Below are positions 43,066 through 52,109 of a stretch of DNA of 64,000 nt, in pieces. The translations under genes and the position numbers were made by a program. The stretch covers positions 248,001 to 312,000 of the forward strand of contig BMUD01000004.1 in assembly GCA_014650015.1 (NCBI GenBank), given 5' to 3'. The DNA comes from Streptomyces griseoloalbus (GTDB taxonomy: Bacteria > Actinomycetota > Actinomycetes > Streptomycetales > Streptomycetaceae). Under the pieces are notes generated by a model, which ran no database searches, was not told where the DNA came from, and worked only from the letters and a program-made list of their open reading frames with translations. Each line of letters begins with the position of its first letter. The first letter of the stretch is position 1.

Positions 43066-43629
43066 ATGTCTGTTCGCATCCTTGCCCTCGTCGGAAGCCT
43101 TCGTGCGGGTTCGCACAACCGCCAGCTCGCCGAGGCCGCGGTCAAGCTCGCTCCCGCGGGCGCCGAGGTGGCGCTGTTCGAGGGGCTGGCGGAGATCCCC
43201 TTCTACAACGAGGACATCGACGTCGAGGGCGATGTCCCGGCCGCCGCCGCCAAGCTGCGCGAGGCCGCCGCCGGCGCCGACGCCCTGCTGCTCTTCACGC
43301 CCGAGTACAACGGCACGATGCCGGCCGTCCTGAAGAACGCCATCGACTGGCTGTCCCGCCCCTACGGTGCCGGCGCCATCAGCGGCAAGCCGGTCGTCGT
43401 GATCGGCACCGCCTTCGGCCAGTACGGCGGTGTCTGGGCGCACGACGATGCCCGCAAGTCCGTGGGCCTCGCCGGCGGCAAGGTGATCGAGGACATCAAG
43501 CTCTCCATCCCGGGCTCCGTGACCCGCTTCGCCGAGACCCACCCGGCCGACGACAGCGAGGTCGCCGAGCAGCTGACCGAGGTCATCACCCGCCTGCACG
43601 GCCACGCCGCGGAGCCGACGGCTGCCTGA
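43066..43629 (+). CDS. NADPH-dependent FMN reductase
   Basis: A 187-residue flavodoxin-fold protein of the FMN_red family (SsuE/ChrR/ArsH relatives). The phosphate-binding loop is LVGSLRAGSHNRQL near the start, and the FMN-binding PEYNGTMPAVLKNAIDWLSRP lies at about residues 85-105. It reduces FMN or small quinones with NADPH. ATG 43066 is preceded by GGAG. Expression is probably released when the divergent TetR protein binds its ligand, perhaps a quinone or other electrophile. Confidence 0.92.
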   Translation: MSVRILALVGSLRAGSHNRQLAEAAVKLAPAGAEVALFEGLAEIPFYNEDIDVEGDVPAAAAKLREAAAGADALLLFTPEYNGTMPAVLKNAIDWLSRPYGAGAISGKPVVVIGTAFGQYGGVWAHDDARKSVGLAGGKVIEDIKLSIPGSVTRFAETHPADDSEVAEQLTEVITRLHGHAAEPTAA

Positions 43630-43641
43630 CCCGCAGGGCGA

Positions 43642-43674
43642 GGGGGGCCGGAGCCAGGATGGCTTCGGCCCCCC
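43642..43674 (+). terminator. Strong terminator after FMN reductase
   Basis: Two 14-base arms (43642-43655 and 43661-43674) pair with one G-U across a 5-base AGGAT loop, 12 bases past the stop. It can also stop transcription from the convergent xdhC-like gene. Confidence 0.8.
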
Positions 43675-43811
43675 TGGCCATGAGGTCGGTGACCTCGGGC
43701 GGGCCGGCTCCCACTCCCCCGCGCTCGCCCCGCACAGGCCGTCACCGGACGGTCACACCGGTCGGGAGGGGGCCGGCACCTCGCCCGCGCCGGCCGCCTC
43801 CCGGTGTGTGA

Positions 43812-44987
43812 TCAGGCGGCTGCCGACGTCTCCCGCCCGTCGTGGTGGATCGGCGTTCCCGATCCCGTCAGGGGGACGCCCGTGCCGCCCCGGCGGGCCG
43901 CGACGATCTCCGCCGCGATGGACAGGGCCGTCTCCTCCGGCGTACGCGCGCCGAGGTCGAGGCCGATCGGGGACCTGAGACGGGCCAGGTCCCCTTCGGT
44001 CACGCCCGCCTCCCGCAGCCGCCGCTCGCGGTCGGCGTGGGTGCGGCGTGAGCCCATCGCCCCCACGAACGCCACGGGCAGGCCCAGGGCCACCCGCAGC
44101 AGGGGCACGTCGAACTTCGCGTCGTGGGTGAGCACGCACAGCACCGTGCGGGCGTCGGTCCCGGTGCTCCGCAGATAGCGGTGCGGCCAGTCGACCACGA
44201 TCTCGTCGGCCTCCGGGAAGCGCGCCGGGGTGGCGAAGACCGGCCGGGCGTCGCAGACCGTGACGTGGTAGCCGAGGAACTTGCCCGCCCGCACCAGCGC
44301 CGCCGCGAAGTCGATCGCGCCGAAGACGATCATGCGGGGCGGCGGCACCGACGACTCCACGAACAGGGTGGGACCGCCGGGGCAGTACGCCCCTCCCCCG
44401 GACTCCGTCCGGGGGGACCCCCGTCTCGCTCCGCCCGCCGCGAGGCCGACCGTGCCGGTGCGTCCGGCGTCCAGCAGGACCCCGGCCGCACCTGCCGCCG
44501 TCCGGTCCAGCTCCGGGAGCCCGCCGAGGCCGCCCTCGTACGACCCGTCCGGGCGGACGAGGAGGGCACCGCCGAGGAGTTCCGCCGGGCCCTCGACGAT
44601 CCGGGCGAGCGCCCCCGGTTCGCCCCGGACGACCGCCGACAGGGCCGCCCGCAACACCTGCCGGACGGGGGCCTGCCCGCCGACCGGGGTCACCATGATG
44701 TCGATGACCCCGCCGCAGGTCAGGCCGACCGCGAAGGCGTCCTCGTCGCTGTAGCCGAACCGTTCGACATGGGTTTCGCCGTCCTCGAGCGCCTGCGCGC
44801 ACAGGTCGTACACCGCGCTCTCCACGCAGCCCCCGGAGACCGAGCCGATCACCGTGCCCCCGCTGTCGACGGCGAGGGCGGCGCCGGGGCCGCGCGGTGC
44901 GCTGCCGCTCACGGACACCACCGTGGCCACGGCGAACTCCCGGCCCTCGGTCAGCCAGTCGTGCAGCTCACCGGCGATGTCAAACAC
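43812..44987 (-). CDS. paoD: XdhC/CoxI-family molybdenum cofactor chaperone (PaoD-like)
   Basis: A 391-residue XdhC/CoxI protein. The N-terminal XdhC_CoxI domain reads FAVATVVSVSGSAPRGPGAALAVDSGGTVIGSVSGGCVE, and a second conserved segment is GLTCGGVIDIMV. The C-terminal Rossmann-like domain reads MIVFGAIDFAAALVRAGKFLGYHVTVCDARPVFA, ending in IGLDLGARTPEETALSIAAEI. Such proteins bind and sulfurate the Mo cofactor and insert it into the hydroxylase. It overlaps the Mo-subunit gene by 8 bases. A REP-like palindrome lies inside the linker between its domains. Confidence 0.88.
   Translation of the reverse strand: MFDIAGELHDWLTEGREFAVATVVSVSGSAPRGPGAALAVDSGGTVIGSVSGGCVESAVYDLCAQALEDGETHVERFGYSDEDAFAVGLTCGGVIDIMVTPVGGQAPVRQVLRAALSAVVRGEPGALARIVEGPAELLGGALLVRPDGSYEGGLGGLPELDRTAAGAAGVLLDAGRTGTVGLAAGGARRGSPRTESGGGAYCPGGPTLFVESSVPPPRMIVFGAIDFAAALVRAGKFLGYHVTVCDARPVFATPARFPEADEIVVDWPHRYLRSTGTDARTVLCVLTHDAKFDVPLLRVALGLPVAFVGAMGSRRTHADRERRLREAGVTEGDLARLRSPIGLDLGARTPEETALSIAAEIVAARRGGTGVPLTGSGTPIHHDGRETSAAA
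44394..44414. repeat. REP-like palindrome inside the paoD-like gene
   Basis: CCCCCGGAC-TCC-GTCCGGGGG is a perfect 9-base-arm palindrome within coding sequence. It corresponds to about residues 192-198 in the linker between the two XdhC domains. It encodes RGSPRTESGGG-type low-complexity residues. Confidence 0.65.
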
Positions 44988-47112
44988 GCGGTCCTCCCGC
45001 CTCCAGCACCCGGTCCGGACGGATGGGCAGGCTCCGGTGGCGTACGCCGGTCGCGTGCCAGACCGCGTTGGCGACGGCCGCGGCCGCGCCCACGATGCCG
45101 ACCTCGCCGATGCCCTTGATGCCGACCGGGTCGTCGGGGTCCGGGTCGTCCACCCAGTCCGCCTCGACCGCCGGCACGTCGGCGTGGGTCGCGACGTGAT
45201 AGCCGGCCAGGTCGGGGCCGTAGAGGCCGCCCGAGGCGCCGTCGCGGACGGCCTCCTCGTGCAGGGCCATGGAGATGCCCCAGATCATGCCGCCGACGAG
45301 CTGGCCGCGCGCGGTGAGCGGGTTGACGATCCGGCCCGCGGCGAAGATGCCCAGCATCCGGCGCACCCGCACCTCTCCGGTGGTGACGTCCACGGCCACC
45401 TCGGCGAACTGCGCCCCGAAGGAGTGCCGCTCCTTGCGCGCGAGGGCACCGATGGCGGCGGTGGTGTCGGAGCGCACGGTGATGCCCTCCGGCGGCACGA
45501 CGCCCCCGGGGAGGAGCCGGTGGCGCAGTTCCCCGGCGGCGGCCGTGACCGCCCAGGCCCAGGAGCGGGTGCCCATGGAGCCGCCCGCGATCCCCGCCGG
45601 GCCGAAGTCGCTGTCGCCGATCCGCACCCGGACCCGGTCGGGCGTCACCCGCAGCGCGTCGGCGGCGACCAGGGTGAGCGCGGTACGGGCCCCGGTGCCG
45701 ATGTCGGCCGCCGCGATCCGCACGGTGAAGGTGCCGTCCGCCTCCGCGGTCACCGCGGCCGTCGACGGGAGGGCGCCCGCCGGGAAGGAGGCCGCGGCCG
45801 TGCCCGTGCCGAGCAGCCAGCGCCCCTCGCGGCGCATCCCGGGGCGCGGGTCGCGGTCTGCCCAGCCGAAGCGGCGGGCGCCCTCCCGGAAGCAGGCGGC
45901 GAGGTTGCGGCCGGCGAACGGCAGCCCGGAGACGGGGCCGAGCCCGGGCTCGTTGCGCAGTCGCAGCTCGATCGGGTCGACCCCGCACCGCTCGGCCAGT
46001 TCGTCGAGCGCCGCCTCCAGCGCGAACGACCCCGGCGCCTCGCCCGGCCCGCGCATCCAGCTCGGGGACGGGACGTCCAGCCGTACGACCTCGTTCGCGG
46101 TGCGGTGCGCGTCGGCGTCGTACATCACGCGCGCCACACCGGCGCTCGGCTCGACGAACTCCCAGACCGTCGACGTCCGGCTCAGCGAGCGGTGGTCCAG
46201 GGCGCGCAGCCGGCCGTCGGGGTCGGCGCCGAGCCGGACGCGCTGGGTGGTGGGGCTGCGGTAGCCGGTGAGCGAGAACATCTGACGGCGGGTCAGGACG
46301 ACACGGACCGGCCGCTGCAGGGCGGTCGCGGCCATCACGGCGGACACCTGGTGGGCCCGGATGCCCTTGCTGCCGAAGCCGCCGCCGACGTGCTCGGAGC
46401 GCACCCGCACCACGGAGGCGTCCAGCGAGAACATCCGCGCGAGCTCGTCGGCGACCCAGCTCGTGCCCTGGTTGGAGTCGACGACCTCGAGCCGGCCGCC
46501 GTCCCACCGGGCGGTCGCGGCGTGCGGCTCCATCATGCCGTGGTGTTCCTCGGGCGTGGTGTACTCCACGTCCACCACGTGGGCGGACGCGGCGAGTTCG
46601 GCCTCCAGGTCACCCTTCTGTGTCACCCCGGGCATGTGCCCGTCCACCGGGTAGGCGTCCGGGTGGTCGGCCGTGAGCGCGATGTCGTGCGGCTCCCGCT
46701 CGTAGGTGACGACGAGTGCCTCGGCGGCCTCCCGGGCCTGCTCGGGCGTCTCGGCCACAACAAGCGCGACGGGCCACCCGGCGTGCGGGACGCGGTCGTT
46801 CTGGAAGACCGCGGCGGTCGGGTCCGGCGGAACGCCCAGCGAACCGATGTAGTCGATCTCCAGGCGCGGGGCGTTGCCGTGGTGCAGCACGGTGAGCACG
46901 CCCGGCATGTCGAGCACGGGAGCGGTCTCGACGGAGAGGATCCGGCCGCGGGCGACGGTGGACACGACCAGCCAGCCGTGGGCGAGGCCGGCGAACGGGA
47001 TCTCGCCGGCGTAGCGGGCGGCCCCGGTGACCTTGTCCCGGCCCTCGACGCGGGTGTGGGCGGTGCCGACGGCGCCCGTCACCGTCGTACGGCCGGACGT
47101 GGCGGTGGTCAT
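44980..47112 (-). CDS. paoC: Xanthine dehydrogenase-family molybdopterin subunit (PaoC-like)
   Basis: A 710-residue large subunit of a molybdenum hydroxylase. The N-terminal aldehyde oxidase a/b-hammerhead domain begins GRDKVTGAARYAGEIPF. Mo-cofactor-binding segments include SEHVGGGFGSKG, SWMRGPGEAPGSFALE and ADIGTGARTALTLVAADAL. The C-terminal GIKGIGEVGIVGAAAAVANAVWHATG holds the catalytic Glu. It is the homologue of YagR/PaoC and probably oxidises aldehydes. ATG 47112 overlaps the FAD-subunit stop. Confidence 0.9.
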   Translation of the reverse strand: MTTATSGRTTVTGAVGTAHTRVEGRDKVTGAARYAGEIPFAGLAHGWLVVSTVARGRILSVETAPVLDMPGVLTVLHHGNAPRLEIDYIGSLGVPPDPTAAVFQNDRVPHAGWPVALVVAETPEQAREAAEALVVTYEREPHDIALTADHPDAYPVDGHMPGVTQKGDLEAELAASAHVVDVEYTTPEEHHGMMEPHAATARWDGGRLEVVDSNQGTSWVADELARMFSLDASVVRVRSEHVGGGFGSKGIRAHQVSAVMAATALQRPVRVVLTRRQMFSLTGYRSPTTQRVRLGADPDGRLRALDHRSLSRTSTVWEFVEPSAGVARVMYDADAHRTANEVVRLDVPSPSWMRGPGEAPGSFALEAALDELAERCGVDPIELRLRNEPGLGPVSGLPFAGRNLAACFREGARRFGWADRDPRPGMRREGRWLLGTGTAAASFPAGALPSTAAVTAEADGTFTVRIAAADIGTGARTALTLVAADALRVTPDRVRVRIGDSDFGPAGIAGGSMGTRSWAWAVTAAAGELRHRLLPGGVVPPEGITVRSDTTAAIGALARKERHSFGAQFAEVAVDVTTGEVRVRRMLGIFAAGRIVNPLTARGQLVGGMIWGISMALHEEAVRDGASGGLYGPDLAGYHVATHADVPAVEADWVDDPDPDDPVGIKGIGEVGIVGAAAAVANAVWHATGVRHRSLPIRPDRVLEAGGPRV

Positions 47113-48101
47113 CGGGCGGCCTCCTCGGCGAGTTCGGACAGCACGGCCACCACGAGGTTGCGCATGAGTGTCACCTTGTATCCGTTGTCGGGCAGCGGCC
47201 TGGCGGCCGCGAGTTCGGCGTCCGCCGCCGCGGCGAAGTACTCCGCGGTGGCCGGGGCCCCGGTCAGCACGCGTTCGGCGGCATGGGCCCGCCACGGCCG
47301 GGACGCGACCGCGCCGAAGGCGAGGCGGGCGTCGCGCACGACTCCGCCGGAGACGTCGAGGGCGGCGGCGACCGAGCCGATCGCGAAGGCGTACGAGGCG
47401 CGTTCGCGGACCTTGCGGTAGCGCGAGCGGGCGGCGACCGGCACCGGCGGCAGGGTGACGCCGGTGATCAGGGCGCCGGGCGGCAGGGCGGTCTCCCGGT
47501 GCGGGGTGTCACCCACCGGCAGATAGAAGCCGGCCAGCGGCAGCTCCCCCGGCCCGTCGGCCGTCTCGTACGAGACGACGGCGTCGAAGGCGGTCAGGGC
47601 CACACCCATGTCGGACGGGTGGACGGCCACGCAGTGGTCGGAGGCGCCCAGGACGGCGTGGTTGTGGTGCTCGCCCCGGACGGCGGGGCAACCGCTGCCG
47701 GGCGCCCGCTTGTTGCAGGGCTGGGTGAGATCGGTGAAGTAGCCGCAGCGGGTGCGCTGGAGCAGGTTGCCGCCGACGGTGGCCATGTTGCGCAGCTGTC
47801 CCGAGGCACCGGCGAGCACGGCCTGGGTGAGGGCCGGGTAGCGGTGGCGGATCCCGGAGTGTGCGGCGAGGTCGCTGTTGGTGACGGTGGCGCCGATGCG
47901 CAGCCCGCCGTCGTCGGTCGGCTCGATCCGGTTCAGCGGGAGGGCGCGGACGTCGACGAGCCTGGCCGGGCGCTCGACTCCGGTCTTCATCAGGTCGACG
48001 AGGTTGGTGCCACCGCCGAGGTAGCGTGCCTCGGGGTCGGCGCCGAGCAGCGCCACCGCGCCGGGGACGTCGTCGGCGCGCCGGTAGTCGAACTCCCTCA
48101 T
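47109..48101 (-). CDS. paoB: FAD-binding subunit with extra Fe-S cysteines (PaoB-like)
   Basis: A 330-residue FAD_binding_5 subunit with FAD motifs RYLGGGTNLVDLMKTG and GQLRNMATVGGNLLQRTRC. The insertion RTRCGYFTDLTQPCNKRAPGSGC holds Cys119, Cys129 and Cys138. This pattern is typical of YagS/PaoB and HCBR-like proteins, where it binds an extra 4Fe-4S cluster. It passes electrons from the Mo site via Fe-S clusters to FAD. Both ends overlap neighbours by ATGA. Confidence 0.9.
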   Translation of the reverse strand: MREFDYRRADDVPGAVALLGADPEARYLGGGTNLVDLMKTGVERPARLVDVRALPLNRIEPTDDGGLRIGATVTNSDLAAHSGIRHRYPALTQAVLAGASGQLRNMATVGGNLLQRTRCGYFTDLTQPCNKRAPGSGCPAVRGEHHNHAVLGASDHCVAVHPSDMGVALTAFDAVVSYETADGPGELPLAGFYLPVGDTPHRETALPPGALITGVTLPPVPVAARSRYRKVRERASYAFAIGSVAAALDVSGGVVRDARLAFGAVASRPWRAHAAERVLTGAPATAEYFAAAADAELAAARPLPDNGYKVTLMRNLVVAVLSELAEEAAR

Positions 48102-48655
48102 GCGGCGGCCTCCTCGGTCTCGGTGCGGGTCTCGGCGGCGGCGCGGGCGACCGCTTCGGCGATCTGCACGTAGGCGCCGCAGCGGCACAGGTTGCCGCTC
48201 ATGCGTTCCTTGATCTCCTCGGGGGTCAGGGGCGGCGGTGCCGCTTCGGGGCGTACGTCCTCGGTGACGGCGCTGGGCCAGCCCGCGGCGTGCTCCTCGA
48301 TGACGCCGATGGCCGAACAGATCTGCCCGGGGGTGCAGTAGCCGCACTGGAAGCCGTCCAGGTCGAGGAAGGCCTGCTGCACGGGGTGCAGCCGGTCCCC
48401 CTCGGCCACGCCCTCCACGGTGGTGATCTCACGCTCGTCGGACGCGACGGCCAGTTGCAGGCAGGACACGGTGCGGCGGCCGTCGACCAGGACCGTGCAG
48501 GCACCGCACTGTCCCTGGTCGCAGCCCTTCTTGGTGCCGGTCAGATCGAGCCGCTCGCGCAGGGCGTCGAGCAGGGTGGTGCGGTGGTCGACGGACAGCG
48601 TGTGCTTCTCGCCGTTGATGTTCAGGGTGACGCTGCTGGACGTCGAGGAGGCCAT
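48098..48655 (-). CDS. paoA: 2Fe-2S subunit of the molybdenum hydroxylase (PaoA-like)
   Basis: A 185-residue two-cluster subunit. The plant-ferredoxin-type cluster is in GCDQGQCGACTVLVDGRRTVSC. The second cluster uses FQCGYCTPGQICSAI and RMSGNLCRCGAY. E. coli PaoA/YagT has a Tat signal; here the protein starts MASSTSSSVTLNINGEK with none, so the enzyme should be cytoplasmic. It is the first gene of the four-gene operon. Two palindromes sit between it and the divergent TetR gene. Confidence 0.92.
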   Translation of the reverse strand: MASSTSSSVTLNINGEKHTLSVDHRTTLLDALRERLDLTGTKKGCDQGQCGACTVLVDGRRTVSCLQLAVASDEREITTVEGVAEGDRLHPVQQAFLDLDGFQCGYCTPGQICSAIGVIEEHAAGWPSAVTEDVRPEAAPPPLTPEEIKERMSGNLCRCGAYVQIAEAVARAAAETRTETEEAAA

Positions 48656-48836
48656 GAGCAGCCTTCTTTCACGGATCTGGAAGGCGGACGAAATCGGTGA
48701 AGTGGGGGGTGAGCTGTACGGAACGAGGAGTGTTCGGGAACATGTGGGGGCGGGAGGGCGGGGACGCCGGTCGTCGCACGGCATGCGGAGGGGCCGTCCC
48801 ACGCCGTCCGTGTCCGCCGATACGATCGGAACGAAG

Positions 48837-48850
48837 CGGACAGCTGTCCG
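48837..48850. promoter_or_regulatory. TetR operator 1 of the Mo-hydroxylase operon
   Basis: CGGACAGCTGTCCG is a perfect 14-base palindrome in the divergent region between the paoA-like and TetR genes. Confidence 0.8.
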
Positions 48851-48867
48851 TTACGCAAGAACGTATT

Positions 48868-48879
48868 GGACAGCTGTCC
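48868..48879. promoter_or_regulatory. TetR operator 2 of the Mo-hydroxylase operon
   Basis: GGACAGCTGTCC repeats the core of operator 1 exactly. The centres are 30 bases apart, close to three helical turns, so two dimers could bind on the same DNA face. It lies 44 bases upstream of the TetR start. Confidence 0.8.
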
Positions 48880-48923
48880 GGTTAGCAAGGGCGGGTTTCG
48901 GCCATGCCCCGTGAGGAGGACGA

Positions 48924-49517
48924 GTGGGGCAGCACAAGGCGCCTCAGCGCGCGGAACCACCCCAGCGCGCCGACGCGCAGCGCAACCGCGAGCGCATCCT
49001 GGAAGTGGCCCTGGTCGAACTCACCCGCTCGGCGGACACCCCGCTGAGCGTGATCGCGAAGAAGGCGGGCGTCGGACAGGGCACGTTCTACCGGAACTTC
49101 CCCAGCCGTGAGGCACTCGTCCTGGAGATCTACCGGTACGAGGTGCGGCAGGTCGCCGACAGCGCGACCCAGCTGCTGAGCACCCGGGAACCCGATCGCG
49201 CCCTGCGCGACTGGATGGACGACCTGGCCCGGTTCGCCATGGCCAAGGCCAGACTGGCGGACGCCATCCGGCAGGCCACCAGCGGGCCGGGGAGCCCGGC
49301 GAAACCGGGATACGCCGCGATCACCGAGGCGAGCGAACTGCTGCTGCGCGCCTGCGAGGAGGCCGGACTCATCCGCCCGGGCGTCACCGCGGACGACTTC
49401 TTCCTCGCCATCGGCGGCCTGTGGCAGATCGATCCGTCCGGCGACTGGCAGCCGCGCGCCACCCGGCTGCTGGACCTGATCATGGACGGCCTGCGCGCGG
49501 GGGCACCCGGCCCCTGA
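48924..49517 (+). CDS. TetR-family regulator divergent from the Mo-hydroxylase operon
   Basis: A 197-residue TetR repressor with HTH LSVIAKKAGVGQGTFYRNFPSREALVLEIY (about residues 41-70). The C-terminal domain resembles TetR_C_33-type regulators (DAIRQATSGPGSPAKPGYAAI). GTG 48924 is preceded by GAGGAGG. It likely represses itself and the paoABCD-like operon through the two GGACAGCTGTCC sites, with an aldehyde or aromatic inducer. Confidence 0.92.
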   Translation: MGQHKAPQRAEPPQRADAQRNRERILEVALVELTRSADTPLSVIAKKAGVGQGTFYRNFPSREALVLEIYRYEVRQVADSATQLLSTREPDRALRDWMDDLARFAMAKARLADAIRQATSGPGSPAKPGYAAITEASELLLRACEEAGLIRPGVTADDFFLAIGGLWQIDPSGDWQPRATRLLDLIMDGLRAGAPGP

Positions 49518-49523
49518 CCGGCC

Positions 49524-50429
49524 TCAGGCGACCGCCGTCGGGGCCAGCTCCCGCAGTTCGCGCAGCGCGGCCGCCACCGCGGGGCGGGCGTGGCCGCCGC
49601 CCCGGGTACAGGTCAGCAGCCTGCGGTGCGGGTTGCCCGCGCAGCGCACCCGGGTGATCGGCAGATCCGGGGTCAGATGGGCGAGGCGCGGGATCAGGGC
49701 GACCCCGAGCCCGTGGGCCACGAGATGGGCGGTGACGTTCCAGTCGAGGGCGTGGTGGACGATGTCCGGGGCGAACCCGGCCGCACCGCACGCGGCCATC
49801 ACATGCGGCCGGCAGGGACTGTCCGGCACCGGCGCGATCCACGACTCGCGGGCCGCCTCGGCGAGGTCGATCCGCTCGCACCCGGCCAGCGGATGCCCCC
49901 TCGGGACCACCAGGTCGAACGGATCGTCCAGCAGGGGCTGCTGGTCGAACCGCGTGTCGCTCAGCGGCGGGTTGTCCGGGGTCGACTCCACGACGGCCAG
50001 ATCGGTGGACCCTTCGAAGAGCAGGTCGAAGCTCCGCGGCACCCCCGCCTCCGCGATCCGCACCGACAACCGCGGGTGGCGCTCGCCCAGCCGGGCGGCC
50101 ATCGGCGCCAGCAGCACCGAGATCGCCACCGGGAACCCGGTCACGCGCAGCAGCCCGGCCGGGGCGTCCAGGTCGGCCCGCAGGTCCCGTTCCGCCTGGT
50201 CCCAGCGCGCCTGGATGGCGTCGGCGTGCGCGAGCAGGCTCTCGGCGGCCGGGGTCAGCCGGACCCCGCGCCCCTGCGGCTCCAGCAGGTCGACGTCCAG
50301 GTCGCGGGCGAGCTGACGGATCTGCTGGGAGGCGGCGGACGGGGTGAAGTGCAGGGCACGGGCCGCCGCGGTGACCGTGCCGTAGTGGGCGACCGCCCTG
50401 AGGACATGCAGCCGGCGCAGGTCAATCAT
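49524..50429 (-). CDS. LysR-family regulator
   Basis: A 301-residue LysR protein. The winged HTH is MIDLRRLHVLRAVAHYGTVTAAARALHFTPSAASQQIRQL. The substrate-binding domain includes LAVVESTPDNPPLSDTRFDQQPLLDDPFDLVVPRGHPLA. I chose ATG 50429, the usual LysR start, over GTG 50438. The gene is convergent with the TetR gene and divergent from a small zinc-ribbon protein gene and the CoA transferase gene. Its target is unclear. Confidence 0.9.
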   Translation of the reverse strand: MIDLRRLHVLRAVAHYGTVTAAARALHFTPSAASQQIRQLARDLDVDLLEPQGRGVRLTPAAESLLAHADAIQARWDQAERDLRADLDAPAGLLRVTGFPVAISVLLAPMAARLGERHPRLSVRIAEAGVPRSFDLLFEGSTDLAVVESTPDNPPLSDTRFDQQPLLDDPFDLVVPRGHPLAGCERIDLAEAARESWIAPVPDSPCRPHVMAACGAAGFAPDIVHHALDWNVTAHLVAHGLGVALIPRLAHLTPDLPITRVRCAGNPHRRLLTCTRGGGHARPAVAAALRELRELAPTAVA

Positions 50430-50603
50430 GTAGTCCACGCTTCACGGTGGTGTGCACAAAGTCAACCTGGACGTGTACGGATGTGACGACGCACCCTTGC
50501 TGTGTCGCGACGTTCGAAGGCCCCGCTGATCGGGGGGCCCGTGTGGTTCGACAGGCCCCGACCAGTTCGACAGGGCACACGTATCAGGAAGCGAGGAGTC
50601 ACC

Positions 50604-50840
50604 ATGACCAGCATGACCGGCGCCGCGGGTACGACCGGCACCTTCTGCCCGTACTGCGGGTGGCCGGACGACGCCGCGCCGTTCCAGGTGGTCTCCCGGC
50701 ACGGCACCGCGGCGGGCAGCACGCTGTGGACCCGCTGCGGCTGCGGCTCGCTCCAGGTCCGTGCCGTCGACGACCGCGGCGCCCGCGTCGTCTCCCGCAG
50801 CCGGCCCGCCGACGTCCCGTTCAGCCGGGCCGACCAGTGA
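50604..50840 (+). CDS. Small zinc-ribbon-like protein
   Basis: A 78-residue protein. FCPYCGWPDDAAPF supplies one CxxC pair and TRCGCGSLQV a CxC, together enough to bind one zinc ion. GAGGAG at 50593-50598 fixes the ATG at 50604. I do not recognise a named family. It lies between a LysR gene and a CoA transferase gene. Confidence 0.65.
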   Translation: MTSMTGAAGTTGTFCPYCGWPDDAAPFQVVSRHGTAAGSTLWTRCGCGSLQVRAVDDRGARVVSRSRPADVPFSRADQ

Positions 50841-50924
50841 GCGCAGGGGGCGGCCGTTGACAGGCGGCCTGCCCGGCCGTACTAATCGAGGCCGGTGCTC
50901 CCGGAGCAGGCAGGAGGCGTGGAC

Positions 50925-52109
50925 GTGCGGGAACTCCCCTTGTCCGGGGTCACGGTGGTCAGCGTGGAGCAGGCGGTGGCCGCGCCCTACGCCACCCGGC
51001 AACTGGCCGATCTCGGCGCCCGCGTGATCAAGGTGGAACGGCCGGGCGAGGGGGACTTCGCCCGGCGCTACGACACGACCGTCCACGGCCACTCCAGCTA
51101 TTTCGTGTGGATCAACCGCTCCAAGGAATCCCTCACCCTCGACCTGAAGGACCCCAGGGGCCGCGCGATCCTGCACCGGCTCCTCGAGGACGCCGACGTG
51201 TTCGTGCAGAACCTCGCGCCGGGCGCCGCCGACCGCCTGGGCCTGGGCACCGACGAACTCACCCGCCGCTACCCCCGGCTGATCCCGTGCACGATCTCCG
51301 GCTACGGCACGAGCGGCCCGTGGGCGGACCGCAAGGCGTACGACCTGCTGATGCAGTGCCAGACGGGCCTGGTGTCGCTGACCGGGACGCCGGACGAGAG
51401 CGCGCGCACCGGAATCTCCGTCGCCGACATCGCCGCGGGGATGTACGCGTACAGCGGTGTGCTCACCGCCCTGTACACCCGCGCGACCACCGGCACGGCC
51501 CACCCCGTGGAGGTGTCCCTGTTCGAGGCGCTGGCCGAGTGGATGGGCCAGCCCGCCTACTACACCCGTTACGGCGGCGCGCAGCCCCCGCGGCTGGGCA
51601 CCCAGCACGCCACCATCGCCCCCTACGGGACCTATCGGGCCGCCGACGGCCGCGACGTGCTGTTCTCCGTGCAGAACGAGCGCGAGTGGGCCGTGCTGTG
51701 CGCGGAGTTCCTCGGCCGGCCCGAGCTGAGGGACGATCCGCGGTTCGCCACGGGCTCCGACCGGGTGGCCCACCGGGAGGAGCTGAACGCGATCATCGCC
51801 GAGCGTTTCGCCCGTGACGACGCCGAGGAACTGCTCAAGGACCTGGAGGCGATCGGCATCGCCTGCGCGGGGGTCAACGACGTCGCCGCGTTCCTCGACC
51901 ATCCGGTGCTCGCCGCCCGCGACCGCTGGCGTGAGGTGGCGGTGCCGGGCGCGACGGTGGCGGCGCTGCTGCCGCCCGCCGACCTCGCGGGCCTGCCGGC
52001 GCGCATGGATCCGGTGCCGGCGGTGGGCGAGCACACGGAGGCGATCCTGACGGAACTGGGCCGGTCCCCCGAGGACATCGAGGCCCTGCGCGCGGACCGT
52101 GTCGTCTGA
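50925..52109 (+). CDS. CaiB/BaiF family (class III) CoA transferase
   Basis: A 394-residue class III CoA transferase. Signatures are LSGVTVVSVEQAVAAPYATRQLADLGARVIKVERPGEGDFAR, SSYFVWINRSKESLTLDLKDPRGR and AYDLLMQCQTGLVSLTGTPDE with the catalytic Asp region. It transfers CoA between carboxylic acids. GTG 50925 is 7 bases after AGGAGG (50912-50917), which decides the start over GTG 50895 and 50919. No partner enzyme is adjacent, so the substrate is unknown. Confidence 0.92.
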   Translation: MRELPLSGVTVVSVEQAVAAPYATRQLADLGARVIKVERPGEGDFARRYDTTVHGHSSYFVWINRSKESLTLDLKDPRGRAILHRLLEDADVFVQNLAPGAADRLGLGTDELTRRYPRLIPCTISGYGTSGPWADRKAYDLLMQCQTGLVSLTGTPDESARTGISVADIAAGMYAYSGVLTALYTRATTGTAHPVEVSLFEALAEWMGQPAYYTRYGGAQPPRLGTQHATIAPYGTYRAADGRDVLFSVQNEREWAVLCAEFLGRPELRDDPRFATGSDRVAHREELNAIIAERFARDDAEELLKDLEAIGIACAGVNDVAAFLDHPVLAARDRWREVAVPGATVAALLPPADLAGLPARMDPVPAVGEHTEAILTELGRSPEDIEALRADRVV

